Shown: positions 1 through 5,465, counted from the first letter of the stretch. The stretch is 5,654 nt of DNA from Bacillota bacterium (GCA_021800315.1 JAJYZD010000238.1:1-5654); one strand, 5' to 3'. Notes: generated from the letters alone by a model not told the origin. Program-made: numbers and translations.

Positions 1-290
1 GAATAGCATTTAACTATGTCCGTATGTGCAACACCTTTATCTTCACCTAACAGGTTGTATAGTCTCTCCGATACTATCTCAAAATCATTAAAATAGGAGT
101 GAGTCTCTCCCTGGAAATAATTCTGTAATTCATCGGCATTATGTAGATCCACTTTGCCTGGACTACCTTTAGGATTCAATCCGATAATCCAAATCGGACT
201 ATTAGCCCTCCCCTCTAAAAATTGCGGGGGCGAATATAATCTGTTAAAACTAAGTCCATATTGTCCACATTTTTGACACTCAAAACCCAA
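1..290 (-). CDS. Uracil-DNA glycosylase-like Fe-S protein, N-terminal part (runs off window)
   Basis: Open frame of 96 codons from a TTG at 290 to the window edge, with no stop. A TAA lies directly upstream of the TTG, so this is the earliest possible start. An AAGGTGG ribosome-binding-site-like sequence (302 to 296) sits 5 nt ahead of it. Visible in the protein: a Cys-x2-Cys pair (CQKCG, residues 5-9), a PIWIIGLNPKG segment (about residues 32-42) at the position of the GEAPG motif of family 4/5 uracil-DNA glycosylases, and HTDIVKCYS (about 88-96) matching their NVVKC motif, whose Cys is a 4Fe-4S ligand. That family removes uracil from DNA. Inferred: an Fe-S member of the UDG superfamily; activity is unproven and the C-terminal half, including the last motif, is outside the window. 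The gene is clearly more AT-rich than everything to its right, which suggests a different origin. The very short stretch before the first Cys leaves open that the true N-terminus was lost at the junction with the adjacent IscB relic. Confidence 0.72.
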   Translation of the reverse strand, partial: MGFECQKCGQYGLSFNRLYSPPQFLEGRANSPIWIIGLNPKGSPGKVDLHNADELQNYFQGETHSYFNDFEIVSERLYNLLGEDKGVAHTDIVKCY

Positions 291-295
291 TTAGA

Positions 296-302
296 CCACC
301 TT
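296..302 (-). promoter_or_regulatory. Ribosome binding site for the UDG-like gene
   Basis: AAGGTGG on the minus strand, one mismatch from AAGGAGG, 5 nt upstream of the TTG at 290. It supports the TTG start, which would otherwise be doubtful. It lies right at the edge of the IscB relic. Confidence 0.5.
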
Positions 303-324
303 CCTCACCTTCAAATGACTCGAA

Positions 325-636
325 ATGCCTCATTCTACAACGGGTGCGGCTCGGGAATCAATCTTATCCTTGACGTCCGTCCGATGCCGGCACTCGTAAA
401 GACCGATGGTTTCTTTACCGTCCCGGATGACCGCGCCGCCGGTGACCTTCGAACCGGGATCCAGCTTAAGTTAAACCGGCTGCGGAACGCCGTCCTCGAC
501 CAGACGGTCCTTCAACCGGATCGTGAACGGCGCCATCTTGTGGACCACCGCCCGGCCGCGATCCAATAGCAGGCGTGCCCGTTTCCCGCTGCACGGCATC
601 AGCGGCTTCCCTGTGCTTATCGACCACGTAGACCAT
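325..636 (-). pseudogene. iscB: iscB remnant (PLMP domain and RuvC-I, frameshifted and truncated)
   Basis: IscB is the RNA-guided nuclease of OMEGA systems, related to the ancestor of Cas9. The ATG at 636 begins MVYVVDKH. An extra base near 612 then shifts the frame; removing it gives VVDKH-GKPLMPC, the PLMP motif (codons at 594-605) that names the IscB N-terminal domain. The shifted frame continues GKRARLLLDRGRAVVHK and PFTIRLKDR, both typical of the RRXRR/PLMP region. A TAA at 471-473 interrupts it. Directly after comes LKLDPGSKVTG, the RuvC-I motif with its catalytic Asp codon at 459-461. The frame runs to DVKDKIDSR (about 351). A further shift would give an Arg-rich SRTRCRMRH stretch that could be the start of the bridge helix. 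Everything beyond (RuvC-II/III, HNH) is missing. IscB and the HNH-less IsrB cannot be told apart from this part. It cannot make a functional nuclease. Confidence 0.85.
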
Positions 637-644
637 GACTCCAT

Positions 645-1013
645 CCCCTTTCGGAGACCCCTTACGGGGCCGGTGCCGTGAATCGCTTCATCTCCCCTAA
701 CCAAAGTTATCCTGGCTTTTTGCGCCGACAGCACTGCTCGCATAAGTTCCATCCATTGCTACATGAAGTCCGCGTGTCTTGTTGCAACTACCCCCGCTCG
801 CTGTTTAACCATCGGCGACAGGGCATGGGAATGGAGAAGCATCCCAAGGTGTCATGACCAGAATAACGTAGCCGCCCGTCCGAAGATCCCGGCGGCTGAG
901 GCGGGTCATAGCGCGACATAGTTGGGCCCTTGCGAGCAACTTATACCGCTTTCCCGCCTAAAGACGCAGACCCTTGGAGTTTCCTCCGCAAGCCCCCGCC
1001 TTTAGGCGTGGGG
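645..1013 (-). ncRNA. HEARO/omega-RNA-like structured RNA, probably a relic
   Basis: In IscB elements the guide-bearing omega RNA (first described as HEARO) is encoded directly upstream of iscB on the same strand; this region lies exactly there and ends 8 nt before the iscB ATG. Minus-strand hairpins seen, 5' to 3': CCCC(A)CGCC-TAAA-GGCGGGG at 1013-993; GGAG-GAAA-CTCC at 987-976; AGTT-GCTC-GCAA-GGGC-CC-AACT at 941-920; GCCGCC/GGCGGC at 896-871 with a C(TTCG)G near its centre; TGGGATG/CAT(T)CCCA at 846-826; CCCC-GTAA-GGGG at 669-658; CTCC-GAAA-GGGG at 656-645. Four loops are GNRA type. CGCCTAAAG (1008-1000) can also pair at a distance with CTTTAGGCG (963-955). The guide in such RNAs is copied from flanking DNA 5' of the scaffold, here the 3' end of the regulator gene. 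The class is assigned from position and structure density; no covariance search was possible, and the 5' limit is approximate. Confidence 0.65.
993..1013 (-). repeat. Subterminal imperfect palindrome of the IscB element
   Basis: CCCC-A-CGCC-TAAA-GGCG-GGGG: an 8-bp stem with one bulged A and a 4-nt loop. Hairpins of this form, with a bulged base and a small loop, are what Y1 transposases of the IS200/IS605 family recognise at element ends. It lies 1 nt from the regulator's stop codon and also forms the 5' edge of the predicted omega RNA. Confidence 0.55.
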
Positions 1014-1014
1014 T

Positions 1015-2817
1015 CTATGACGGGTGCCTGATTCCGAACTCCCTCATTTTCCGGTACAGCGTGTTGCGGCCGATGCCCAGAAGGCGGGCCGCCGGGGCCA
1101 CTTTCCACTTGCTCTGCCCGAGGGCCCTGATAATACTCAGTCTCATCTGCTGACGCAGGAACGGTTCCTGTGAACCGGACGGCACGGGCAGGCCGGCCTT
1201 GATATCGGCGGGTACATCGTCGGCCGTCAACAGGGAGCCGCTGCTCATGGCCACCATGCTTTCGACACAGTTCTCCAACTGGCGGATATTGCCCGGCCAG
1301 GCGTAACCCATCAGCAAATCATAGACTTCGCCGGCTACTGCTACGGGGCTTCTTTCCATCGCCTTACAGGCCTTGCGGACAAACAAGGGTACCAGTTCCA
1401 GGATGTCCTCCATTCTCTCCCGCAGGGGAGGCAACTCGATGGTAATTATTTTCAGACGGTAGAACAGGTCGAGTCTGAACTGTCCCCGATTTACCATGTC
1501 CTGGATGTCCTTGTTCGAGGCGGCGATTACCCGCACATCTACCTTGCGGGGTCTGGCCTCCCCGATTCTCCAGATTTCCCGTTCCTGTAAAACACGTAGC
1601 AGAACCGGCTGCCTGGCGAGAGGCATGTCGCCGATCTCATCCAGGAAGATCGTACCGCCATTGGCCAGTTCAAATTTTCCGGCTTGACCGCCGCGGCGCG
1701 CCCCGGTGAAAGCCCCGTGGGCGTAACCGAAGAGTTCGCTTTCAATCAGGGAATCAGGTAACGCCGAACAACTGAAAGCGATGAACGGTCCCGTGCGCCG
1801 CGAACTGCACTCGTGAATGTAACGGCCGATGACTTCCTTGCCCGTGCCGCTCTCTCCGGTAATGAGGACCGAGCTATCGGTCCTGGCGGATCTCGCCGCC
1901 TGTTCGAGTACCCGGCTGGCGGCCTCGCTGGGAAGGGAGGGATGTTTGCCCGGCAGGGCGATTGGTTCAGCGTTCCTGGAAATAACCGGCGGCATTTTCC
2001 CAGGACTGTTTCCGGGCTTAAGGGAAAAGACCTTGTTGAAGTTAAGTGCCTCCACCAACGGCCGGCCGATCAGCTCACCGGCCCTGTAATCATGGATTGT
2101 CAAGTCCGGATGAGCGATTTCGGAAATGTAGCCTTGCTGATCAATAACAATCTGGCCTTTTCCCACCATCTCGGCAGCCAGGGCGATTCCGTTGCGCAGT
2201 TGACCCATAACTTGCTGTAATTCAAATAATCGCAACCCTTGTTCAAGCATCCTTGATCCGAGAAGGGCCAATTGCATTATTCGACGGTCTTTATATCTCT
2301 CGTCCGCTTCTCCCGATATATCGAGAACTGCCAGTATTCTTCCGTCGTTGCCCCTTATTGGTGCGGCCCAACAGGCAAGAAAGTGATTCTCCCGGACGTA
2401 ATGATCCGTCCCCCACACTTCGACGGGAGCTTGTTCCGCCAGAGCCGTCCCGATGGCATTGGTGCCCTTTCTTTGTTCAGACCAATTGGCGCCGGGAGAG
2501 AGAAATACCTTTTGCGATTTGTTGAGAAACGGGGGATCACCAAGTGATCTCAATATGTACCCTTCGCTGTCGCAGAGTAGTATTGAGTAGTTTAATCCCT
2601 TCAACATAGCATAGATGTCCGGCATCACTGTTTTGGCCATATGGACGAGGTAATCCTGGCTTTGACAACGCTCCCGCAGACGGGATGGTGGCAAGATGTC
2701 ATTGTCAACAATTCTTTGATTGCTAACGTTATAGCCACTACTGCGCTGCCAGGAATGGGAAATGATATTATGTTTAAGCATATCAATCGAAGTAGCGTTG
2801 GGAGGTTTTTTTGTCAT
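1015..2817 (-). CDS. Sigma-54-dependent transcriptional activator, AcoR-like (GAF, AAA+, Fis-type HTH)
   Basis: A 600-residue enhancer-binding protein that would remodel sigma-54 RNA polymerase by ATP hydrolysis. Domains: N-terminal segment with SWQRS (22-26); GAF sensor about 65-175, with the GTNAIGTALAE (118-128) and AAPIRGNDGRILAVLDISG (151-169) signatures of AcoR-type regulators; a PAS-like stretch about 210-260; AAA+ domain about 295-520 with Walker A GESGTGKE (321-328), the sigma-54-contacting GAFTGA loop (368-373), Walker B TIFLDEIG (389-396) and WPGNIRQLEN (507-516); Fis-type HTH about 553-597. All key motifs are intact. The ATG at 2817 is the only start before an upstream in-frame TGA, apart from an internal Met13; its ribosome binding site is weak. 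The last four residues (RHPS) extend past the usual end of the HTH and may be supplied by the adjacent mobile element. AcoR relatives regulate catabolic genes such as acetoin use. The effector here is unknown. larBC lies divergently upstream. Confidence 0.95.
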   Translation of the reverse strand: MTKKPPNATSIDMLKHNIISHSWQRSSGYNVSNQRIVDNDILPPSRLRERCQSQDYLVHMAKTVMPDIYAMLKGLNYSILLCDSEGYILRSLGDPPFLNKSQKVFLSPGANWSEQRKGTNAIGTALAEQAPVEVWGTDHYVRENHFLACWAAPIRGNDGRILAVLDISGEADERYKDRRIMQLALLGSRMLEQGLRLFELQQVMGQLRNGIALAAEMVGKGQIVIDQQGYISEIAHPDLTIHDYRAGELIGRPLVEALNFNKVFSLKPGNSPGKMPPVISRNAEPIALPGKHPSLPSEAASRVLEQAARSARTDSSVLITGESGTGKEVIGRYIHECSSRRTGPFIAFSCSALPDSLIESELFGYAHGAFTGARRGGQAGKFELANGGTIFLDEIGDMPLARQPVLLRVLQEREIWRIGEARPRKVDVRVIAASNKDIQDMVNRGQFRLDLFYRLKIITIELPPLRERMEDILELVPLFVRKACKAMERSPVAVAGEVYDLLMGYAWPGNIRQLENCVESMVAMSSGSLLTADDVPADIKAGLPVPSGSQEPFLRQQMRLSIIRALGQSKWKVAPAARLLGIGRNTLYRKMREFGIRHPS

Positions 2818-3168
2818 TATTACGCCTGGCTCTAACGGCTGAACATTCTGGGAAGGCCCTTGAGGTCACCGCTAAAATCAGGACTCCACCTTCTTTCGCT
2901 ACTGTATTGGGAAAATTCAAACTTTTCTGCAAAGACTGACTCCTACATCCATACCCGGTAAACAACAGTTTGTCCGAGGCGGCGGTAGTTTGCTTTTTAG
3001 GAGGAGGGGCACGAATTGTTGCGGCGATAATTCGGGAAAACGGGCAGACAGGACCATTAAAGAGCAAACTGTCTTACGGATGCGCCAACAGAGAAGGACT
3101 TCCCGGAAAAAAAGGAAATATATCCTAGGAGCCCGGCGCCTCCCACCGCCTAACAGGGCTTTTCGTTT

Positions 3169-3197
3169 ATCATAGACTCGGCCGAAGACCTTGTCAA
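3169..3197 (-). promoter_or_regulatory. Near-consensus sigma-70 promoter reading toward the regulator
   Basis: On the minus strand: perfect -35 TTGACA (3197 to 3192), a 17-bp spacer, and -10 TATGAT (3174 to 3169), one mismatch from TATAAT. Transcription would begin near 3162, leaving a leader of about 345 nt before the regulator ATG at 2817. The regulator is therefore probably made by the housekeeping sigma factor. Confidence 0.7.
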
Positions 3198-3326
3198 TAT
3201 ATCCCGGGGTGGCGATGTTGGTTGTTGGAACGGTCGCTCCAAAACGGACCTGGCCGTTGTCCCGCTTGGGAAGACAGGACGGCGGATTCTCCGGGTCAAT
3301 TCTCATGAACTTTGGCCGGTCCTGGT

Positions 3327-3355
3327 TTGGACTTCACCCGGTACCGCCGTATTTT
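3327..3355 (+). promoter_or_regulatory. Candidate promoter for larBC (weak)
   Basis: TTGGAC, a 17-bp spacer, then TATTTT, upstream of larB on the same strand. The -35 box matches consensus poorly (3 of 6), the -10 box 4 of 6. An inverted repeat CCGGT/ACCGG (3338-3342 and 3356-3360) spans the spacer and -10 region and could be an operator. It was chosen for spacing and position only. Confidence 0.25.
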
Positions 3356-3444
3356 ACCGGTAGGAACTGGAGTACCAGTCCGGCGAATATGGATAATCAA
3401 CCCTGCACGAGGATATGGGGGGGATCGCCGCGAATTTCAAATGT

Positions 3445-3464
3445 ATCAGGGGCGCCTGATTTTT
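3445..3464 (+). terminator. Terminator-like hairpin in the larB leader
   Basis: ATCAGG-GGCG-CCTGAT, a perfect 6-bp stem with a 4-nt loop, followed immediately by a T-tract. It lies about 48 nt upstream of the larB GTG in the same orientation. It could be an attenuator within the larBC leader, or the end of an upstream transcript. The stem is short, so termination may be inefficient. Confidence 0.45.
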
Positions 3465-3511
3465 CTTGACCCGGGAATCGGCGAGGTGTCGGGCAAAGGA
3501 GCGGATAGTCG

Positions 3512-4354
3512 GTGGTGAAAGAGGAGTTGCGCCGGTTGCTGGAGCAGGTGGGTTCCGGCCGTATGGGGGTGGCTGAGGCGTTGGACCGGCTCGGCACCCT
3601 GCCTTACGAGGATCTGGGGTTCGCCGTTTTGGACCATCACCGCGCCCTGCGCAAGGGGTTCCCGGAGGTCATCTTCGGCCAGGGGAAAACGGTCGAACAG
3701 ATCGCGCAGATATTTTCCCGGCTGTGCGACGGCAGCCGGAGCGTCCTGGCCACCAGGGCCGTCCCCGGGGCTTACGGGGCCGTTAAGGAGATCTACCCGG
3801 ACGCGGAGTACAACCAGTTGGCCAGGACCATCGTCGTCCGGCGCGGCTCCCCCCCTCCGGTAAAGGGGCGTATCCTGGTCATGAGCGCCGGTACCGCCGA
3901 TCTGCCCGTGGCCGAGGAGGCCGCCGTCACCGCCGAAATAATGGGCAACGAGGTGCGCAAGGCCTACGACGTCGGGGTGGCGGGGATTCACCGCCTGCTG
4001 GGCCGATTGGACCTCGTCCGCTGGGCCCACGTCCTCATCGTGGTGGCCGGCATGGAAGGGGCCCTGGCCAGCGTGGTCGGCGGTCTGGCCGAACAGCCGG
4101 TCATCGCGGTGCCGACCAGCGTGGGTTACGGGGCCAACTTCCATGGTCTTTCCGCCCTGCTCTGCATGCTGAACAGCTGCGCCTCCGGGGTGGCCGTGGT
4201 CAATATCGACAACGGCTTCGGCGCGGGGGCCATGGCCAACGCCATCACGCTGCAGAGGCACAAAGCCCTTCGGGAGGCGGAGGAAGTTACCCGGGAGGAA
4301 AGCGCAACCGGGACCCCGGTCATCAGCCTGAGGGGAGAGAGGGCCGGAAAGTGA
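3512..4354 (+). CDS. larB: Nickel-pincer cofactor biosynthesis protein LarB
   Basis: LarB starts the pathway to the nickel-pincer nucleotide: it carboxylates the pyridinium ring of nicotinic acid adenine dinucleotide and hydrolyses the phosphoanhydride, giving the dicarboxylated mononucleotide used by LarE. It is a cytosolic, PurE-related enzyme. The 280-residue product has the family's usual length and landmarks: an N-terminal helical part with YEDLGFAVLDHHR (32-44) and FPEVIFGQGKT (50-60); the PurE-like core starting at SAGTADLPVAEEA (125-137); GVAGIHRLL (155-163); AGMEGALASVVGGL (179-192); PVIAVPTSVGYG (196-207); and NSCASG (221-226), whose Cys223 likely corresponds to the catalytic cysteine of characterised LarB. 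The GTG at 3512 follows AAAGGAG (3495-3501) by 10 nt; a second GTG at 3515 is possible but further from it. The stop overlaps larC by 4 bp, indicating translational coupling. No defects are seen. Confidence 0.95.
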   Translation: MVKEELRRLLEQVGSGRMGVAEALDRLGTLPYEDLGFAVLDHHRALRKGFPEVIFGQGKTVEQIAQIFSRLCDGSRSVLATRAVPGAYGAVKEIYPDAEYNQLARTIVVRRGSPPPVKGRILVMSAGTADLPVAEEAAVTAEIMGNEVRKAYDVGVAGIHRLLGRLDLVRWAHVLIVVAGMEGALASVVGGLAEQPVIAVPTSVGYGANFHGLSALLCMLNSCASGVAVVNIDNGFGAGAMANAITLQRHKALREAEEVTREESATGTPVISLRGERAGK

Positions 4355-5214
4355 AAATAGCCTATTTCGACTGTTTTTCCGGAATCAGCGGCGACATGTG
4401 CCTGGGCGCGTTGCTGGCCGCCGGGGTGGATGCGGCCGCATGGCGGGGGGAGTTGGCCAAGCTTCCCTTGAGCGGTTACGAAATCAGGCAGGAAAAGATC
4501 CAGCAAAACGGTATCACCGCCGCGAACATCTTTGTAGACGTGGTGGAAAGCGACCAACCGGAGCGGCACCTGGCGGATATTGTGGAGATCGTGCAAAAGA
4601 GCGCTCTTTCCGAAGAAGTGAAGGAGAAAAGCATCGCCGTGTTTCAGCGGCTGGCCGTCGCGGAGGCCAGGGTTCACGACACGGTTCCCGAACGCATCCA
4701 TTTTCACGAGGTCGGCGCGGTGGACGCCGTCATTGACGTGGTGGGCACCGTGGTGGGACTTTCCCTGCTGGGCGTCGAAAGGGTCTGCGCCTCCCCGCTG
4801 CCGATGGGCAAGGGCTTCATCAAGTGCCGGCACGGTCTGATCCCCTCACCGGCGCCGGCGACCATGGAAGTCCTGAAAAACGTGCCGGTCTACGGAAGCG
4901 GGATCGAGGCGGAACTGGTGACCCCGACCGGGGCCGCCCTGATTGCGACCCTGGCCGCCGACTTTACCGAACTTCCCCCGATGGTGGTCCAGGCGGTCGG
5001 CTATGGGTCGGGCAAGAAGGTGATGAACCATCCCAACCTGTTGCGCGTCGTGCTGGGCGATTCGTTCGAGTTCAAGCAGCCGCCCGCGTACCACCGGCAT
5101 ACCCACGGCCATCACGAACACGGACCGGGCCGTCACTACCACGGGCATCACCACTCTCCCGCCCCGGATGACCACTCCGGCTCCGGTGAGGAGGATACCG
5201 GCTCCCCCGCATAG
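4351..5214 (+). CDS. larC: LarC1 domain of nickel insertion protein LarC, with His-rich tail
   Basis: LarC is the nickel insertase (cyclometallase) that completes the pincer cofactor. Full LarC has a LarC1 and a LarC2 half, either fused or, as in Lactobacillus plantarum, joined by programmed frameshifting. The 287 residues here match LarC1: FDCFSGISGDMCLGALL (6-22), HFHEVGAVDAVIDVVG (117-132), CRHGLIPSPAPAT (159-171), ELVTPTGAALIA (188-199) and GYGSGKKVMNHPNLLRVVLG (217-236). Residues 247-275 hold 12 histidines, probably binding nickel; His-rich linkers often sit between the halves. The frame stops at TAG 5212-5214. None of the plus-strand frames after it contains the ETN(I/L)DDM segment expected at the start of LarC2. 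LarC2 is therefore lost or encoded elsewhere. The GTG start overlaps the larB stop (4351-4354) and is preceded by purine-rich AGGGGAGAGAGGG. LarC1 assignment is firm; whether it works alone is not. Confidence 0.93.
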   Translation: MKIAYFDCFSGISGDMCLGALLAAGVDAAAWRGELAKLPLSGYEIRQEKIQQNGITAANIFVDVVESDQPERHLADIVEIVQKSALSEEVKEKSIAVFQRLAVAEARVHDTVPERIHFHEVGAVDAVIDVVGTVVGLSLLGVERVCASPLPMGKGFIKCRHGLIPSPAPATMEVLKNVPVYGSGIEAELVTPTGAALIATLAADFTELPPMVVQAVGYGSGKKVMNHPNLLRVVLGDSFEFKQPPAYHRHTHGHHEHGPGRHYHGHHHSPAPDDHSGSGEEDTGSPA

Positions 5215-5323
5215 GGGAAAAACCCGGACCAACCGGGGCCGGGATCCGGTATCTTTAAGGACGGGCCCTGCCCGGGACAGGAGGTGCGTAACAGCTACAT
5301 CTTTAACAAAGCCGCCGGGAAGT

Positions 5324-5343
5324 CCCCTCCGTTGACGGAGGGG
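5324..5343 (+). repeat. IS200/IS605-type terminal hairpin (solo right-end-like scar)
   Basis: CCCCTCCG-TTGA-CGGAGGGG, a perfect 8-bp stem with a 4-nt loop, preceded by GAAGT and followed by ATGA. This form (GAAG, C-rich arm, small loop, G-rich arm) is common at right ends of IS200/IS605 and TnpB-type elements, where it also ends the guide-RNA scaffold. No transposase or tnpB gene is present. It differs in sequence from the hairpin at 993-1013, so it belongs to a different element. It has no T-run after it, so it is not a standard terminator. Confidence 0.4.
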
Positions 5344-5354
5344 ATGAAAGGCGT

Positions 5355-5375
5355 AGTGCACGGCCGGTGCATTTT
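5355..5375 (+). terminator. Possible intrinsic terminator after larBC
   Basis: AGTGCAC/GTGCATT forms a 7-bp stem (one G-T pair) around the loop GGCCG, running directly into a run of T, with a further T6 at 5380-5385. It lies about 140 nt after the larC stop and before the next gene on the same strand. Moderate quality only. Confidence 0.35.
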
Positions 5376-5450
5376 CCGATTTTTTCGCCTGGTAGTGCTC
5401 GCCATTACGACAGAAATATGGTAAGGTAGGTTATGGAATTCTTTAGGGGA

Positions 5451-5457
5451 AAGGAGG
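5451..5457 (+). promoter_or_regulatory. Strong ribosome binding site deciding the start of the last gene
   Basis: AAGGAGG, 8 nt before the GTG at 5466. The alternative in-frame ATG at 5433 has only AAGG at 5423-5426. This favours the GTG. Confidence 0.6.
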
Positions 5458-5465
5458 ATCGGCTG

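Larger units (their letters stand above)
325..1014 (-). mobile_element. Degenerate ISC (IscB/OMEGA, IS200/IS605-like) element
   Basis: On the minus strand this segment has the order typical of IscB elements: terminal hairpin, long structured RNA region, then the iscB reading frame starting just after the RNA. The coding part is broken and truncated, and no tnpA transposase is present, so the element is a non-autonomous relic. One end lies at or within a few codons of the regulator stop codon (1015-1017). The other end is lost near 300-330, where composition turns AT-rich and the UDG-like gene begins. Exact ends cannot be fixed from one copy. Confidence 0.7.
2818..3511. other. Divergent intergenic region between regulator and larB
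   Basis: About 700 bp with no gene I can support. Several open frames exist on both strands (for example 2917-3306 minus and 3312-3518 plus), but none has a convincing ribosome binding site or a recognisable product. It holds a strong minus-strand sigma-70 promoter (3169-3197), a weaker plus-strand candidate (3327-3355), small inverted repeats at 3338-3360 (CCGGT/ACCGG) and 3366-3379 (ACTGG-AGTA-CCAGT), and a terminator-like hairpin at 3445-3464. The regulator's predicted 5' leader (about 345 nt) lies within it and includes a GC-rich near-palindrome (GGAGGCGCCGGGCTCC on the minus strand, about 3129-3144) and a run of seven T on the minus strand further downstream. A decayed gene cannot be excluded. 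Confidence 0.5.

Noticed and set aside
261..569. Plus-strand open frame of 102 codons
   Set aside because: It lies opposite the iscB remnant, which accounts for the coding-like signal, and its predicted protein shows nothing recognisable.
471..752. Minus-strand frame of 93 codons taken as an intact small gene
   Set aside because: Its first part reads through the omega-RNA-like region; only the section after about 612 is iscB-derived, and the true iscB start at 636 is in another frame.
3008..3022. GGCACG-N5-TTGC on the plus strand, resembling a sigma-54 -24/-12 promoter
   Set aside because: The spacing between the GG and GC elements is 11 instead of 10, which sigma-54 rarely tolerates, and the next plus-strand gene starts about 490 bp away.
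3254..3272. TGGC-N8-CCGCTT on the plus strand with correct GG-N10-GC spacing
   Set aside because: Only the GG and GC cores match; the rest of the -24/-12 consensus is absent, so chance is likely in GC-rich DNA.
2917..3306. Minus-strand frame of 129 codons in the intergenic region
   Set aside because: No ribosome binding site, an odd composition, and it starts upstream of and runs through the strong promoter at 3169-3197.
3312..3518. Plus-strand frame of 68 codons overlapping the larB start
   Set aside because: TTG start without a clear ribosome binding site and no recognisable product; a coupled leader peptide is possible but not supported.
3446..4833. Long minus-strand frames of 271 and 235 codons opposite larB and larC
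   Set aside because: They are antisense shadows of strongly supported genes in GC-rich DNA, with low-complexity His/Gly/Asp-rich translations.
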